DNA of 64,000 bases from Arthrobacter sp. NIO-1057 (GTDB taxonomy: Bacteria > Actinomycetota > Actinomycetes > Actinomycetales > Micrococcaceae): assembly GCF_900094805.1 (NCBI RefSeq), contig NZ_FMAT01000003.1:248001-312000 (forward strand). The letters are read 5' to 3'. This document shows positions 52,092 through 60,326 of this stretch, piece by piece. A program made the translations under genes and the position numbers. The notes beneath the pieces were generated by a model, which was not told the origin of the DNA, did no database searches, and was given only the letters and a program-made list of their open reading frames with translations. Within the stretch, counting starts at the first letter, position 1, and each line of letters opens with the position of its first letter.

Positions 52092-53321
52092 CTACTTGGA
52101 AGCTCCGATAGCCCACACGCGTGGCAGCTCGGTACCGTTGACCGCAAGATCTCCAATCAAGCGCGCCTTGAACACCCACGGATTGTGGTTGCCCGCGGTG
52201 CGCGCATTGCGCCAATGGCGGTCCAGGTTCTTCGAGACACTGGTCGCCGAAGCGGCCAACGCATCAAAAGCATGGGTGATGGCGTTGAGCACCAACGGGG
52301 TGAGCACTACCTGCGCCTGCGCGCTAGCCAGCTCTGCAGCGTCATTGGCCGCTTCGTCATCTTCCAATGAAATCTGACCGGCCTGGAGCGCCAACGCCGA
52401 TTCATAGGCGCCCTGCAAGGACTGCGAAACACGCTCCACGGTTCCCGCCGCAGCAAAGGCAGCCGCCGACACCTCACCAATCACCTGCAAGAGCTGTGGA
52501 TCCTCGGCCGCCACATTGGCTGCAGCATGGCTGAAGGTCCGCTTGCGTGCCTTCAGCTCAGCGGCGAAGTCACGCTCGGCGGCCTTAGCCGATCCGGCGA
52601 GCACTGCCAACAACACCTGCTGATAGAAAGCGGTCTGGTACTTGAAGCGCGTGTCAAAGTCGATCAGATCTTCTTCGGCCACAATCGCGTCGGTGAACGT
52701 GGAAGTTCCAGTACCGGTGGTGCGCTGTCCAAAGCCATCCCAGTCATCAGCCAATTCCACGCCTGGCTGGTGACGATTCACCGCAGCGATGACTCGCTTG
52801 CCGGTATCCGTGCGCTCTGCATAGGTGTCGAGCCAATCAGCAAAGATGGAACCGGTGGAGTAGTACTTGGTGCCATTGATCTTAAAGCCACCCTCACCAT
52901 CCGGGGTGACCTTGGTGATCACATCCCCGACCTTCACCGTCCCAACTTCGGTCCACGAGTTGCCCACCAATTCGCCATCAACAAAGCGTGCCAACCACTT
53001 ATCGCGTCCCGGGCCCGGGGCGGCAATGAGTCTGTCTTCCACAAAAGCGAAGTGCGCACGCAGTGCTTGGGCAATATTTGAATCGGCGGCAGCCAGATCA
53101 ACAAAAAGTTCAAAGAGCTCGGGAAGCGTGGCTCCTGCCCCACCATGAGATTCAGGGACACGGATCGCGCCGAACCCTGCGGCAGCAAGCTGGGCAACCT
53201 GTTCATAGGGCAGTTCACCGCTACGGTCACGTTCGGCCGCGCCGTCCGCAATCTGTTCAAAGAGTGGGGCGAAACGGGCTTTGAGCTGGTTCAACCGATT
53301 ACCGGTGGCTAGTACAGTCAT
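52092..53321 (-). CDS. Acyl-CoA dehydrogenase-fold flavoprotein, SfnB/DszC-like (second of pair)
   Basis: The protein has 409 residues with the three-domain acyl-CoA dehydrogenase fold: a helical N domain (EQVAQLAAAGFGAIRVPESHGGAGATLPEL), a middle sheet (FKINGTKYYSTGSIFADW, DDWDGFGQRTTGTGTS) and a helical C domain. The usual catalytic glutamate of acyl-CoA dehydrogenases is not evident, as in FMNH2-dependent monooxygenases of the SfnB/DszC group that help release sulfur from organosulfur compounds. It follows its paralogue by 27 nt behind the same riboswitch, so a sulfur role is supported. Confidence 0.8.
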   Translation of the reverse strand: MTVLATGNRLNQLKARFAPLFEQIADGAAERDRSGELPYEQVAQLAAAGFGAIRVPESHGGAGATLPELFELFVDLAAADSNIAQALRAHFAFVEDRLIAAPGPGRDKWLARFVDGELVGNSWTEVGTVKVGDVITKVTPDGEGGFKINGTKYYSTGSIFADWLDTYAERTDTGKRVIAAVNRHQPGVELADDWDGFGQRTTGTGTSTFTDAIVAEEDLIDFDTRFKYQTAFYQQVLLAVLAGSAKAAERDFAAELKARKRTFSHAAANVAAEDPQLLQVIGEVSAAAFAAAGTVERVSQSLQGAYESALALQAGQISLEDDEAANDAAELASAQAQVVLTPLVLNAITHAFDALAASATSVSKNLDRHWRNARTAGNHNPWVFKARLIGDLAVNGTELPRVWAIGASK

Positions 53322-53348
53322 CTCAGTTTCCTATCTGTAGAAAAGTTT

Positions 53349-54575
53349 TTAGGTGTACAGCGACAGTGGCTGAGATTCTCCGCGGAGGAAGTACGCGCCG
53401 ACCTCAATCTTCTTGTAGTCCACCGGGTCGTGCAGTGAGTGCGTGCGCACATTGCGCCAGAACAAGTCCAGACCAACACTGTTCGCAGTCGACGAGGATC
53501 CCGTGACTTCAAAGATCCGGTTGGCCACCTCAACGCCCACCTCGGTGGACACCACCTTCGCTTCAGCAATCTCAACAGCCAACGCCGCACGCTCGGGCTG
53601 CGTCACGTCCCCTGCCTTGGAGAGCAGAGCATCAAATTTGCGTCCTAGCTTTTCGGTCAACGCTGCCACGGCAGCAGTTCGTGCCTTGAGCTCACCCACG
53701 GTGCGCTGGAAAATCGGATCCTGGGAATAGGTCTCAGCCTGCGAGAACAGCCACGCGTTCTTGCGCCCCAACAAGATCTGCTTGCCACGGGCCAAGGCGC
53801 CCTCAGCAATACCCAGGTAGAAATTCGCGAAGGCCAGCTGGATGCCAGGGGTCAGTAGGGTCGAGACCGGCTCATCGGTGACCTCACCAAGAAGATCCGT
53901 AGGCTCGATGCGTACATTGTGGTACTTCAGCGAGTTCGACGCGCTCAGTCGCTGACCTAGGTAGTCCCAGTCATCAACGATTTCTAGGCCCTCACGGTCA
54001 CGGTCGATGATGAAGGCCAGCACCTGGCCCTTGCGTTCGCCCTCGGTGACTTCCGCGTTGATGACGATAACCTCGCCTACCCCGGAACCGGTGGAGAACC
54101 GCTTGGCACCATTGAGGCGGAAGCCATCACCCTCAGGCACGAGGGTCAACGTGGGATCAACCGGGTTGACCGAATCGCCCCACAGCCAGCCGCCCTCAAC
54201 GGTGCGCTGCCACCACTGGGCTTGGGTTTCAGGCGCCGCGTAGAAGGCAATGCCCGACTGGTTCACGTAGTGGTAGGCCAGCAGCTGAGAAATTGAGCCA
54301 TCGGCCGTTGCCAAGATGCGGACCGCTTCAAAGGCGGTCTCCCAGTGTGCCCCGGCGCCACCAAATTCGGTCGGCACCAGCAGGTTCAACAAGCCAGCTT
54401 CACGCAGTAACTGCACCTCAGCGAAGGGCTGAGCATTCTTGCGGTCGCGTTCTAGGGCGTCGGTAGCCAGCTGGTCGGCGACCTTTTGTGCGATCTCGCG
54501 CCAGTGATTAAGCTCGGCTTCATCGGCGGTGCCGGTGTAAGGCACGCGCGGTAGCTGGGTACTGATAACCGTCAT
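53349..54575 (-). CDS. Acyl-CoA dehydrogenase-fold flavoprotein, SfnB/DszC-like (first of pair)
   Basis: The protein has 408 residues. ATG 54575 has AAGGAG upstream; the frame extending to 54650 runs into the riboswitch and is rejected. N domain FAEVQLLREAGLLNLLVPTEFGGAGAHWETAFE, middle sheet GFRLNGAKRFSTGSGVGE and WDYLGQRLSASNSLKYHNV, then a long C-terminal helix bundle. Group members oxidise sulfones or thiophenes, or serve as sulfur-acquisition oxidoreductases, with FMNH2 from a separate reductase that is not in the window. Control by S-adenosylmethionine is inferred from the leader. Confidence 0.82.
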   Translation of the reverse strand: MTVISTQLPRVPYTGTADEAELNHWREIAQKVADQLATDALERDRKNAQPFAEVQLLREAGLLNLLVPTEFGGAGAHWETAFEAVRILATADGSISQLLAYHYVNQSGIAFYAAPETQAQWWQRTVEGGWLWGDSVNPVDPTLTLVPEGDGFRLNGAKRFSTGSGVGEVIVINAEVTEGERKGQVLAFIIDRDREGLEIVDDWDYLGQRLSASNSLKYHNVRIEPTDLLGEVTDEPVSTLLTPGIQLAFANFYLGIAEGALARGKQILLGRKNAWLFSQAETYSQDPIFQRTVGELKARTAAVAALTEKLGRKFDALLSKAGDVTQPERAALAVEIAEAKVVSTEVGVEVANRIFEVTGSSSTANSVGLDLFWRNVRTHSLHDPVDYKKIEVGAYFLRGESQPLSLYT

Positions 54576-54628
54576 CTTCGTTCTCCTTAGGACTGTGGAT
54601 TCCGAAGGACGCAGAATTTTCTGCAGAT

Positions 54629-54713
54629 CCATCGAACCTGGCGTTAGCACTTACTGCGGGATGCAGGTTTGCTGCGACGTCTCGGAGCCAGGTCTCTCAG
54701 CCGCTCTGGATGG
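54629..54713 (-). ncRNA. SAM-I (S-box) riboswitch
   Basis: Read on the minus strand, the leader contains CATCCAGAGCGGCTGAGAG, then CCTGGCTCC, GCAGCAA and the 3' motif AAGTGCTAACGCCAGG, in the order of the SAM-I consensus. The closing stem P1 pairs CCATC (plus-strand 54709-54713) with GATGG (54629-54633). Downstream, GCAGAA/TTCTGC forms a small stem, and TCCTT may pair with the AAGGA of the ribosome site at 54583-54587, suggesting control of translation. It precedes the SfnB-like pair. The identification is by eye; a covariance-model search would settle it. Confidence 0.8.
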
Positions 54714-54963
54714 CGTGTTCTCTCAGTGAATCACCGTGCGATGGCTGACGGAAGTCACGAGGTCACAGGACGGAATATCGTCATTTTTCGACACGTTCAC
54801 CACCCTGAAACGGCAATAAATTCCCGTCATATTTCCCCTTATTAAGTCAGGCAGGCGAGTTGCTTGCTTTCGAAGAAAAAACGAAGATCCTCAAGAGAAC
54901 CATGTTGAGAAATATGGCCACTGTATAGACTGAATATAAATACACCAGCAAGGGGAAGCTTCA

Positions 54964-55329
54964 ATGGACCCAATGAACACCATCAGCCTGATGTTTGGGT
55001 TGGTCATACTGACCGTGACCGCCAGCATCTTGGCGCCGATGACTGCCTCAGGCCGACTCAAGCGCAACACCACAGTGGGCATTAAAACCCGTCACACCTT
55101 ATCCAGTGATGAAGCGTGGTTGGCCGCTCACCACCATGCGGCACCCACGCTCAAAATGACAGCGTGGATTGGATGGATCTTGTTGGCCATCGCCGCAGTA
55201 CTTTGCTTTATGCAGAAGTTCCCGTGGGCGCTGACGGTAACGGCCGCCGGCTTCTGCCTCAGTCTTTTGCTTTTGCTCGTGGCAGGATTCCGCTCCAATA
55301 AGATTGCCAAGCAGTACCCGAGTAGTTAG
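54964..55329 (+). CDS. SdpI-family membrane protein
   Basis: The protein has 121 residues with three helices. GRLKRNTTVGIKTRHTLSSDEAWLAAHHHAAPTLK between helices 1 and 2 is the SdpI signature (R-N-x-x-x-G-x-R-T, S-D-x-x-W-x-x-x-H). B. subtilis SdpI gives immunity to the SdpC toxin; most actinobacterial members are of unknown role. ATG 54964 has GGGGAAG upstream. No toxin gene is adjacent. Confidence 0.85.
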   Translation: MDPMNTISLMFGLVILTVTASILAPMTASGRLKRNTTVGIKTRHTLSSDEAWLAAHHHAAPTLKMTAWIGWILLAIAAVLCFMQKFPWALTVTAAGFCLSLLLLLVAGFRSNKIAKQYPSS

Positions 55330-55402
55330 TCGCTAGTGTCTCTCGTGGCGAAGATTCGACCGCGAAGGATCAAAAATATCCGTCTGCCAACAGGCTAGTT
55401 CT

Positions 55403-56476
55403 TTAGAAGATCTGCAACTGCCCCAAGGCAACTCGCGCATAAATCGCGTGCTGTAGGCGTAACGATTCACTGGTCAGGCGCGTATCCACACCGGTGACCT
55501 GCCCGATGCGCTCCAGCCTCTGAATCAGCGTATTGCGGTGAATGTGTAAAACCTCGGCAGCTTGCGACATCGACGCAACGCTTGCCACCACCAAGAGGGT
55601 TTTTGCTTGTTCTTGATTCAATTCCTGCGCAGGAATCGCAAGATATTTGAGGTTGGATGCTGGTGTGCGCGCGATAGCCACCGCGATCTCTTCGGTCCAC
55701 AGATCACGATGCGCCTGACCTGCAATCAATTCAGGACGCGCCACCAGGGTGCGCAATACTTCGGCCCGGGCCAAGAGCTCACCGGCATCTGCCATCCCCG
55801 GACCACCAAGATAGCGATCATTGGGTCCAACAACGTTTTGGCCATGATCTTCACTAGCCTTGCGAAGTCGCCACCTCGCTCCAAACAACGTCACCCAAGA
55901 GGTACTTACCCCTTGGGTTCCTGGCTGTTCAAAGGCTGACTCTTGCCCTGCCCCTTGTCCTTTGCCCACCAGGCACACTTCCAAGTGCAGGTGCCCGCTG
56001 AGCCCATGTGCCTGAAGCATCCGGTCAATGATTTCCGGTGCGACATTCCCGGCGAGCAAGGCGGACAAAATATCCCTGGCCTCGGCCGCCCGACGAGCGC
56101 TACGCGAATGCTCACGTTCCTGCGCGACCAGCAGTTGCACGGTCAGCGCAATCAGGTCAGCTAGTGGTTCCACCTCATGGGGTGCACCGGTAAGACCAAT
56201 GACCCCACACACGCGGTCATTAATCTTCAGCGGAAGATTCACCCCGGGCTGGGTTCCGGCGGTTTCATCGCCGTGAGTGACTCGGATGACCCGCTGGTCT
56301 CGAAGTACTTCAATGCTTCCTGCGTGCAGCGTTCCGATGCGCGAGCTATCGCTAGAAGCAATGATTATTCCATGCTCATTCATAATGTTCACATGGCGAT
56401 TAATCGTTGGTGAAATGGTGTCGACAACCTTTTGCGCTAGTGCGCTGGCTAGTCGTGGTTGCTCCATTTCGCTCAT
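55403..56476 (-). CDS. cdaR: CdaR-like sugar diacid/glycerate regulator
   Basis: The protein has 357 residues. The N-terminal sugar-diacid-recognition domain (INRHVNIMNEHGIIIASSDSSRIGTLHAG, GVNLPLKINDRVCGVIGLTG) is followed by a C-terminal PucR-type HTH (LLVVASVASMSQAAEVLHIHRNTLIQRLERI). E. coli CdaR activates glucarate, galactarate and glycerate genes. A glycerate kinase gene lies 2 kb away, so glycerate is the most likely signal here; the kinase is not in the same operon. Confidence 0.87.
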   Translation of the reverse strand: MSEMEQPRLASALAQKVVDTISPTINRHVNIMNEHGIIIASSDSSRIGTLHAGSIEVLRDQRVIRVTHGDETAGTQPGVNLPLKINDRVCGVIGLTGAPHEVEPLADLIALTVQLLVAQEREHSRSARRAAEARDILSALLAGNVAPEIIDRMLQAHGLSGHLHLEVCLVGKGQGAGQESAFEQPGTQGVSTSWVTLFGARWRLRKASEDHGQNVVGPNDRYLGGPGMADAGELLARAEVLRTLVARPELIAGQAHRDLWTEEIAVAIARTPASNLKYLAIPAQELNQEQAKTLLVVASVASMSQAAEVLHIHRNTLIQRLERIGQVTGVDTRLTSESLRLQHAIYARVALGQLQIF

Positions 56477-56615
56477 GAAGTCATCCTAGCTTCCTGCCCC
56501 AAAAACATGGAGGACTCACCGCGACGCGCATCAAGGTTTCGCACTTTCGTCCTTCACCTTGCCACCGGAGGATGCTAGGCTCACCCCAGTCAAGTATCTC
56601 AAGGAAAGGTTCACC

Positions 56616-56810
56616 ATGAGTTCGGCGATCAGTTACTTAACCGGGGGTTTCCTTGTCTCCTTGCTCGTATCGCTCAACATGACCTGGCACCAGCGCTTAC
56701 CTGGACTACTTGGCCCTGTACTGATCGCGGTGTGCCTGGCGGGGTTAGTTGCCTGCCGTGTCTATACCGCGAAGAATCAACCCCACTGGCAAGATCCACG
56801 CGAAGTTTAG
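56616..56810 (+). CDS. Small two-helix membrane protein
   Basis: The protein has 64 residues with two hydrophobic segments (about 4-22 and 31-50) and a polar tail. ATG 56616 has AAGGAAAGG upstream; an in-frame start at 56559 lacks one. It overlaps the convergent lipoprotein gene by 4 bp. No family was recognised. Confidence 0.6.
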   Translation: MSSAISYLTGGFLVSLLVSLNMTWHQRLPGLLGPVLIAVCLAGLVACRVYTAKNQPHWQDPREV

Positions 56811-57343
56811 GCTGCGTCGCGCTCGCGCTGCACTGCTTGAACCGTGTTGGTGGTGTCCGGGGCAAAGGCGTATAACTTTCCGTCTGCCACGTGCACCCAG
56901 AAACGACCGCAGAGGTCGGTTGTTTGGTTCTCAGCGTTTTCTGGCCACCAGTCAGCTTCGAGGGTTCTGGTTGACGAGATTTCTTTTGCCGCAAAATCTT
57001 TGGTTCGCGAATCCGAGGCGTAGGCCTTCTTCAGTTCTGCTTCCGATGGTTTGCCCACGGTGTTCAGTGCTAGACATTTATCGCTTGGCACGTCTGCGCT
57101 GTAGTCCATCACAAAGATTCTTTCCATCCCCGTATTGCGCTGCATCAGCTTGATGTTGCTTCCGCCTTCAGGCACCCAATTGGGCAGTAGTCCGGAGGAA
57201 ACAGCCTCTTGGGAGGACTTGGCAGTCTTTTCGGTGGATTCATCATATTTATCCGTCATGAGGTCCGAAACGGAACAACCGGATAGCAACAGGGCCATGG
57301 GTGCGGCGAACAATGCGGTGGCGACATACTTTTTCTTGATCAT
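56807..57343 (-). CDS. Hypothetical lipoprotein
   Basis: The protein has about 178 residues. IKKKYVATALFAAPMALLLSGC is a clear lipoprotein signal with the cysteine at about residue 23. The mature part has two more cysteines (DKCLAL, DLCGRFW) and no recognised domain. ATG 57343 places the signal correctly; the longer frame from 57415 would bury it. Isolated gene, unknown role. Confidence 0.65.
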   Translation of the reverse strand: MIKKKYVATALFAAPMALLLSGCSVSDLMTDKYDESTEKTAKSSQEAVSSGLLPNWVPEGGSNIKLMQRNTGMERIFVMDYSADVPSDKCLALNTVGKPSEAELKKAYASDSRTKDFAAKEISSTRTLEADWWPENAENQTTDLCGRFWVHVADGKLYAFAPDTTNTVQAVQRERDAA

Positions 57344-57501
57344 GATTCCATCGTAGAAATCGACCACCACTAGGCACATCGTCTTCCTGATGGAAAAGAT
57401 CGCGCTACGCTTCATCCCCTCGGTGGAGCAGTGCTCAACATTTCTCCTACTTCACCGCCTAAACTGACAGCAACGACCTCTCGTCCCAGGAGTGATCAGC
57501 C

Positions 57502-58344
57502 ATGGTGCCCACCGAAAAGATTGCCGTCACCGGATCCACCGGGGCGCTCGGCACCCTCGTTGCCCGCGAGCTGGCCGAACGGCACATCCCGCAGCGGCTA
57601 TTGGTCCGCGACACATCCCGGGCGCCGAAACTCCCAGAAGCTACAGCCCACAAGTTCGACTATGCAGATGCCTCCACCAGTACCAAAGCTTTAGAAGGTA
57701 TTGAGGTGCTCTTTATGGTTTCCGCCCCGGAGAGTGATCACCGCATCCAGCTTCACACCAGCTTCATCGATGCAGCACGTGCCGCCGGGGTGAAGCACAT
57801 TGTTTACACCTCTTTCACCGGCGCAGCACCAGATGCTGAATTCACGCTGGCCCGCGAGCACTTCGCCACCGAAGAGTACTTGCGAACTTCCGGGATGCAC
57901 TTCACGTTCTTGCGCGATAGCTTCTATCAGGATTTTTTGCCGGCCTTGGCAGGAGACGACGGAGTCATCCGCGGGCCTGCCGGCGACGGACATTTCGCGC
58001 CGGTGGCCCGAGCAGACGTGGCACGGGCTGCCGCCACCATTCTGGCTTCGCCTTCCGAACATGCCAGCGCCACCTATGAGCTGACGGGACCGCAATCCCT
58101 GAGCATGCATGATGTGGCACAGATCCTCAGTGCCGCACGGGCGCAAAGCATTACCTTCCACAACGAAACCATCGAAGAGGCCTATGCTTCGCGCGCCAGT
58201 TATGGTGCACCGCAGTGGCAGCTTGATGCGTGGGTGAGCACCTATACCGCGATTGCCAGTAATTCCATGGCCAAGGTCAGTGACCACATTGAGATCATCA
58301 CCGGGTCCGCTCCCCGTTCCTTCGCTGACTACCTGCGCAAATAG
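57502..58344 (+). CDS. NmrA-like NAD(P)H:quinone oxidoreductase (QorB-like)
   Basis: The protein has 280 residues with an atypical SDR fold: IAVTGSTGALGTLVARELAER at the start, HIVYTSFTGAAPDAEFTLAREH near residue 95 and LRDSFYQDFLPAL near 140, as in QorB/YtfG and NmrA-like proteins. It probably reduces quinones with NADPH. Its 3' end overlaps the convergent glxK by 16 bp, an unusual tail-to-tail overlap. Confidence 0.83.
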   Translation: MVPTEKIAVTGSTGALGTLVARELAERHIPQRLLVRDTSRAPKLPEATAHKFDYADASTSTKALEGIEVLFMVSAPESDHRIQLHTSFIDAARAAGVKHIVYTSFTGAAPDAEFTLAREHFATEEYLRTSGMHFTFLRDSFYQDFLPALAGDDGVIRGPAGDGHFAPVARADVARAAATILASPSEHASATYELTGPQSLSMHDVAQILSAARAQSITFHNETIEEAYASRASYGAPQWQLDAWVSTYTAIASNSMAKVSDHIEIITGSAPRSFADYLRK

Positions 58345-59510
58345 GTGCGCATCACGCTAAAGGCGGTGCGTTCGATCAGTTCTGGGGCCTGATCCGACAG
58401 TTGCTCTAGGCTCGCTGGCCCGAAAGCGATGGAGTAGGCCGCCAGGATCCCCGCCTGATCAAGCTCCTCATCGCTCAGCGCTACCGATCCGGCCACCACG
58501 ATCACCTCGGTTGCTTCACCTGCGGCCTGAAGTACCCCACACACCACCTTGCCGTTGAGGGATTGGCTGTCCAAGCGTCCCTCACCGGTGAGGACCAGAT
58601 CCGCGGCACCTAAGATGCGGTGCGCATCGAGCACCTGCGCCACCAACTCCCATCCGGGGGTCAGGTCCACTTGGAAGTACGAGGCCAGGCAGATCGCCAA
58701 ACCACCAGCGGCACCCATCCCCGGTTGTTCCTTGAGTGTCCTTCCGGTATCTGCTTCAAGTACCTGGGCCAACGTGGCTAACCCACGATCCAGCACCTGT
58801 ACCTGCTGGGCCGAAGCGCCCTTCTGCGGACCAAACACCGCCGCCGCTCCCTGGTCCCCGAGCAAAGGGTTGGTGACGTCGCAGGCGATCTGCCACTGCA
58901 CTTGTGTTGCCCGCGGATCCAGCTGGGAAACATCGACTTTGGCCAGTTTTTCCAGCGCCCCACCACCGGGTGGCAGTTCTTCTCCGTGTTCATCCAGGAA
59001 CGTGGCGCCCAGTGCACCGAGCAATCCGGTACCGCCATCGGTGGTGGCTGAGCCGCCGAGGCACAGGACGATCTGTTGCACCCCGAGGTCCAGGGCGCGT
59101 ATTACCAGTGGGCCGAGTCCCGAAGTACTAGCGTCCAAGGGTTTGCGTGGCACATCGCTGACCTGTGGCAGGCCGGCTGCTTCGGCGGCTTCCACAACAG
59201 CGATCTTCTGGTCCTTGGACAGTCCCAGCCGTGAGGTAACCGGGCGGCCGAGCGCGTCGGTGGTTTCCACGGTGATCGCTTCGGTGCCCCACGCATCGAT
59301 TAGTGCTTCTAAGGTTCCTTCGCCGCCATCGGCAAAGGACAGCGCGGTGATTTCAACCTGCTGGTTGCGGCTCTTCGCCGCCTTGGATACTCCCTGCGCT
59401 AGAGCTTGTGCCACTTCGCTGGCTCGGGCGCTGCCTTTAAAGGAGTCAGGAACGATCGCTACGCGCAGCGGGTCGTGATCTGCTCGGATCATTTTCTGTT
59501 CAGAAGTCAT
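58329..59510 (-). CDS. glxK: Glycerate kinase (GlxK family)
   Basis: The protein has 393 residues of the glycerate kinase type II family. VAIVPDSFKGSARASEVAQALAQG at the start, SFADGGEGTLEALI near 60, CLGGSATTDGGTGLLGALGATFLD near residue 140 and LTGEGRLDSQSLNGKV near 300 are the family blocks. It phosphorylates D-glycerate, the product of Gcl and GlxR, and so links allantoin carbon to glycolysis from a separate locus. ATG 59510 is preferred over 59528. Confidence 0.92.
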   Translation of the reverse strand: MTSEQKMIRADHDPLRVAIVPDSFKGSARASEVAQALAQGVSKAAKSRNQQVEITALSFADGGEGTLEALIDAWGTEAITVETTDALGRPVTSRLGLSKDQKIAVVEAAEAAGLPQVSDVPRKPLDASTSGLGPLVIRALDLGVQQIVLCLGGSATTDGGTGLLGALGATFLDEHGEELPPGGGALEKLAKVDVSQLDPRATQVQWQIACDVTNPLLGDQGAAAVFGPQKGASAQQVQVLDRGLATLAQVLEADTGRTLKEQPGMGAAGGLAICLASYFQVDLTPGWELVAQVLDAHRILGAADLVLTGEGRLDSQSLNGKVVCGVLQAAGEATEVIVVAGSVALSDEELDQAGILAAYSIAFGPASLEQLSDQAPELIERTAFSVMRTYLRR

Positions 59511-59702
59511 GTTTCCCAGCTTAGGCAACGGTACTCGTGGCTCCTATGGTCAATTACCCGGAGTTCGCGAGGGAAAAGTGGCAAGACTATGTGCATCTGA
59601 CCTTGGCAGGTACGAGCAGATCTTTGAAGCAATTTTTGAAGCATGCGAAACGTGAAGCTGAGCCAAAGGGATGGCACATAAAGCGTGGGTAGTGTTTAAA
59701 AC

Positions 59703-59771
59703 ACCTCATGAAGGTGCGAGTGATGATCGTAAGAATTCCCGTTGGATATTGCCCAACGGGAATTCTTCGTT
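59703..59771 (+). ncRNA. Repeat-terminator element, copy C (candidate small RNA)
   Basis: The conserved block is at 59703-59726 with TAGTGT at 59690-59695, 7 nt upstream, and ACAT at 59676. The hairpin AAGAATTCCCGTTGG (59731-59745) with CCAACGGGAATTCTT (59753-59767) follows four bases later. Both flanking genes are on the minus strand, so there is no plus-strand gene for it to terminate. It could however terminate the minus-strand MarR gene that ends at 59786. Confidence 0.55.
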
Positions 59772-59785
59772 AATCAGCTTCTGCA

Positions 59786-60256
59786 TCACTCAGCCTTGAG
59801 ACCTCGTCGCATCTGGCTATAGTCCTCAATATCGTTATTAAAGCGGTGAAGAAGATGCGCGAACTGGTCAATGTCCTTGGCGCTCCAGTCCTCCATAATC
59901 TGCTCAAGCGCGTCGATAGAGGTACCCCGCGCGTCAGCTAACTGTTCGTTTCCATAGCGGGTCAGGGCGATCTTGCGCGCGACATGCCCCTCTGGGTCGG
60001 GGATGCGTTCTAGGTACCCGTCCTTGATGGCCACCGTCACCTGACGTTGCAGGGTTGAACTATCAAGGCGCAGGGCGTGGCTCAACTCGGCAATAGACAT
60101 CGGGCCGGAGCCATCTATGCGGCTCATGATCAGGTATACGCTGCGATCCATGCCGCTGGAGTGGCGGTGTTGGGCGATGGTGTAGCGGCTAAGCAGCATT
60201 TGCTCGTACTCAATATCCGCGATGCGGCTCTTTGATCCGATTTTTCCTTCTGGCAT
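59786..60256 (-). CDS. MarR-family transcriptional regulator
   Basis: The protein has 156 residues. The winged helix (MSIAELSHALRLDSSTLQRQVTVAIKDGYLERIPDPEGHVARKIALTRYG) is clear. It is divergent from a decayed MFS gene, with two palindromes in the gap that look like its operators. It probably once controlled the exporter; whether it has other targets is unknown. Confidence 0.85.
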   Translation of the reverse strand: MPEGKIGSKSRIADIEYEQMLLSRYTIAQHRHSSGMDRSVYLIMSRIDGSGPMSIAELSHALRLDSSTLQRQVTVAIKDGYLERIPDPEGHVARKIALTRYGNEQLADARGTSIDALEQIMEDWSAKDIDQFAHLLHRFNNDIEDYSQMRRGLKAE

Positions 60257-60274
60257 TTTTCCACCTTAACCAAG

Positions 60275-60307
60275 ATATGTATGATACATATTGCATGTAA
60301 CTTACAT
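60275..60307. promoter_or_regulatory. Two adjacent MarR-type operators
   Basis: ATATGTATGATACATAT (60275-60291) and ATGTAACTTACAT (60295-60307) are both perfect palindromes around one central base, centres 18 bp apart. They lie between the MarR start and the MFS remnant. Confidence 0.6.
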
Positions 60308-60326
60308 ATTCACTCGAAGCGTTCCC

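Noticed and set aside
59786-60256. Reading the terminator-repeat elements as CRISPR-type repeats
   Set aside because: The five copies are scattered over 49 kb, not regularly spaced, and each is tied to a hairpin; no cas genes are present.
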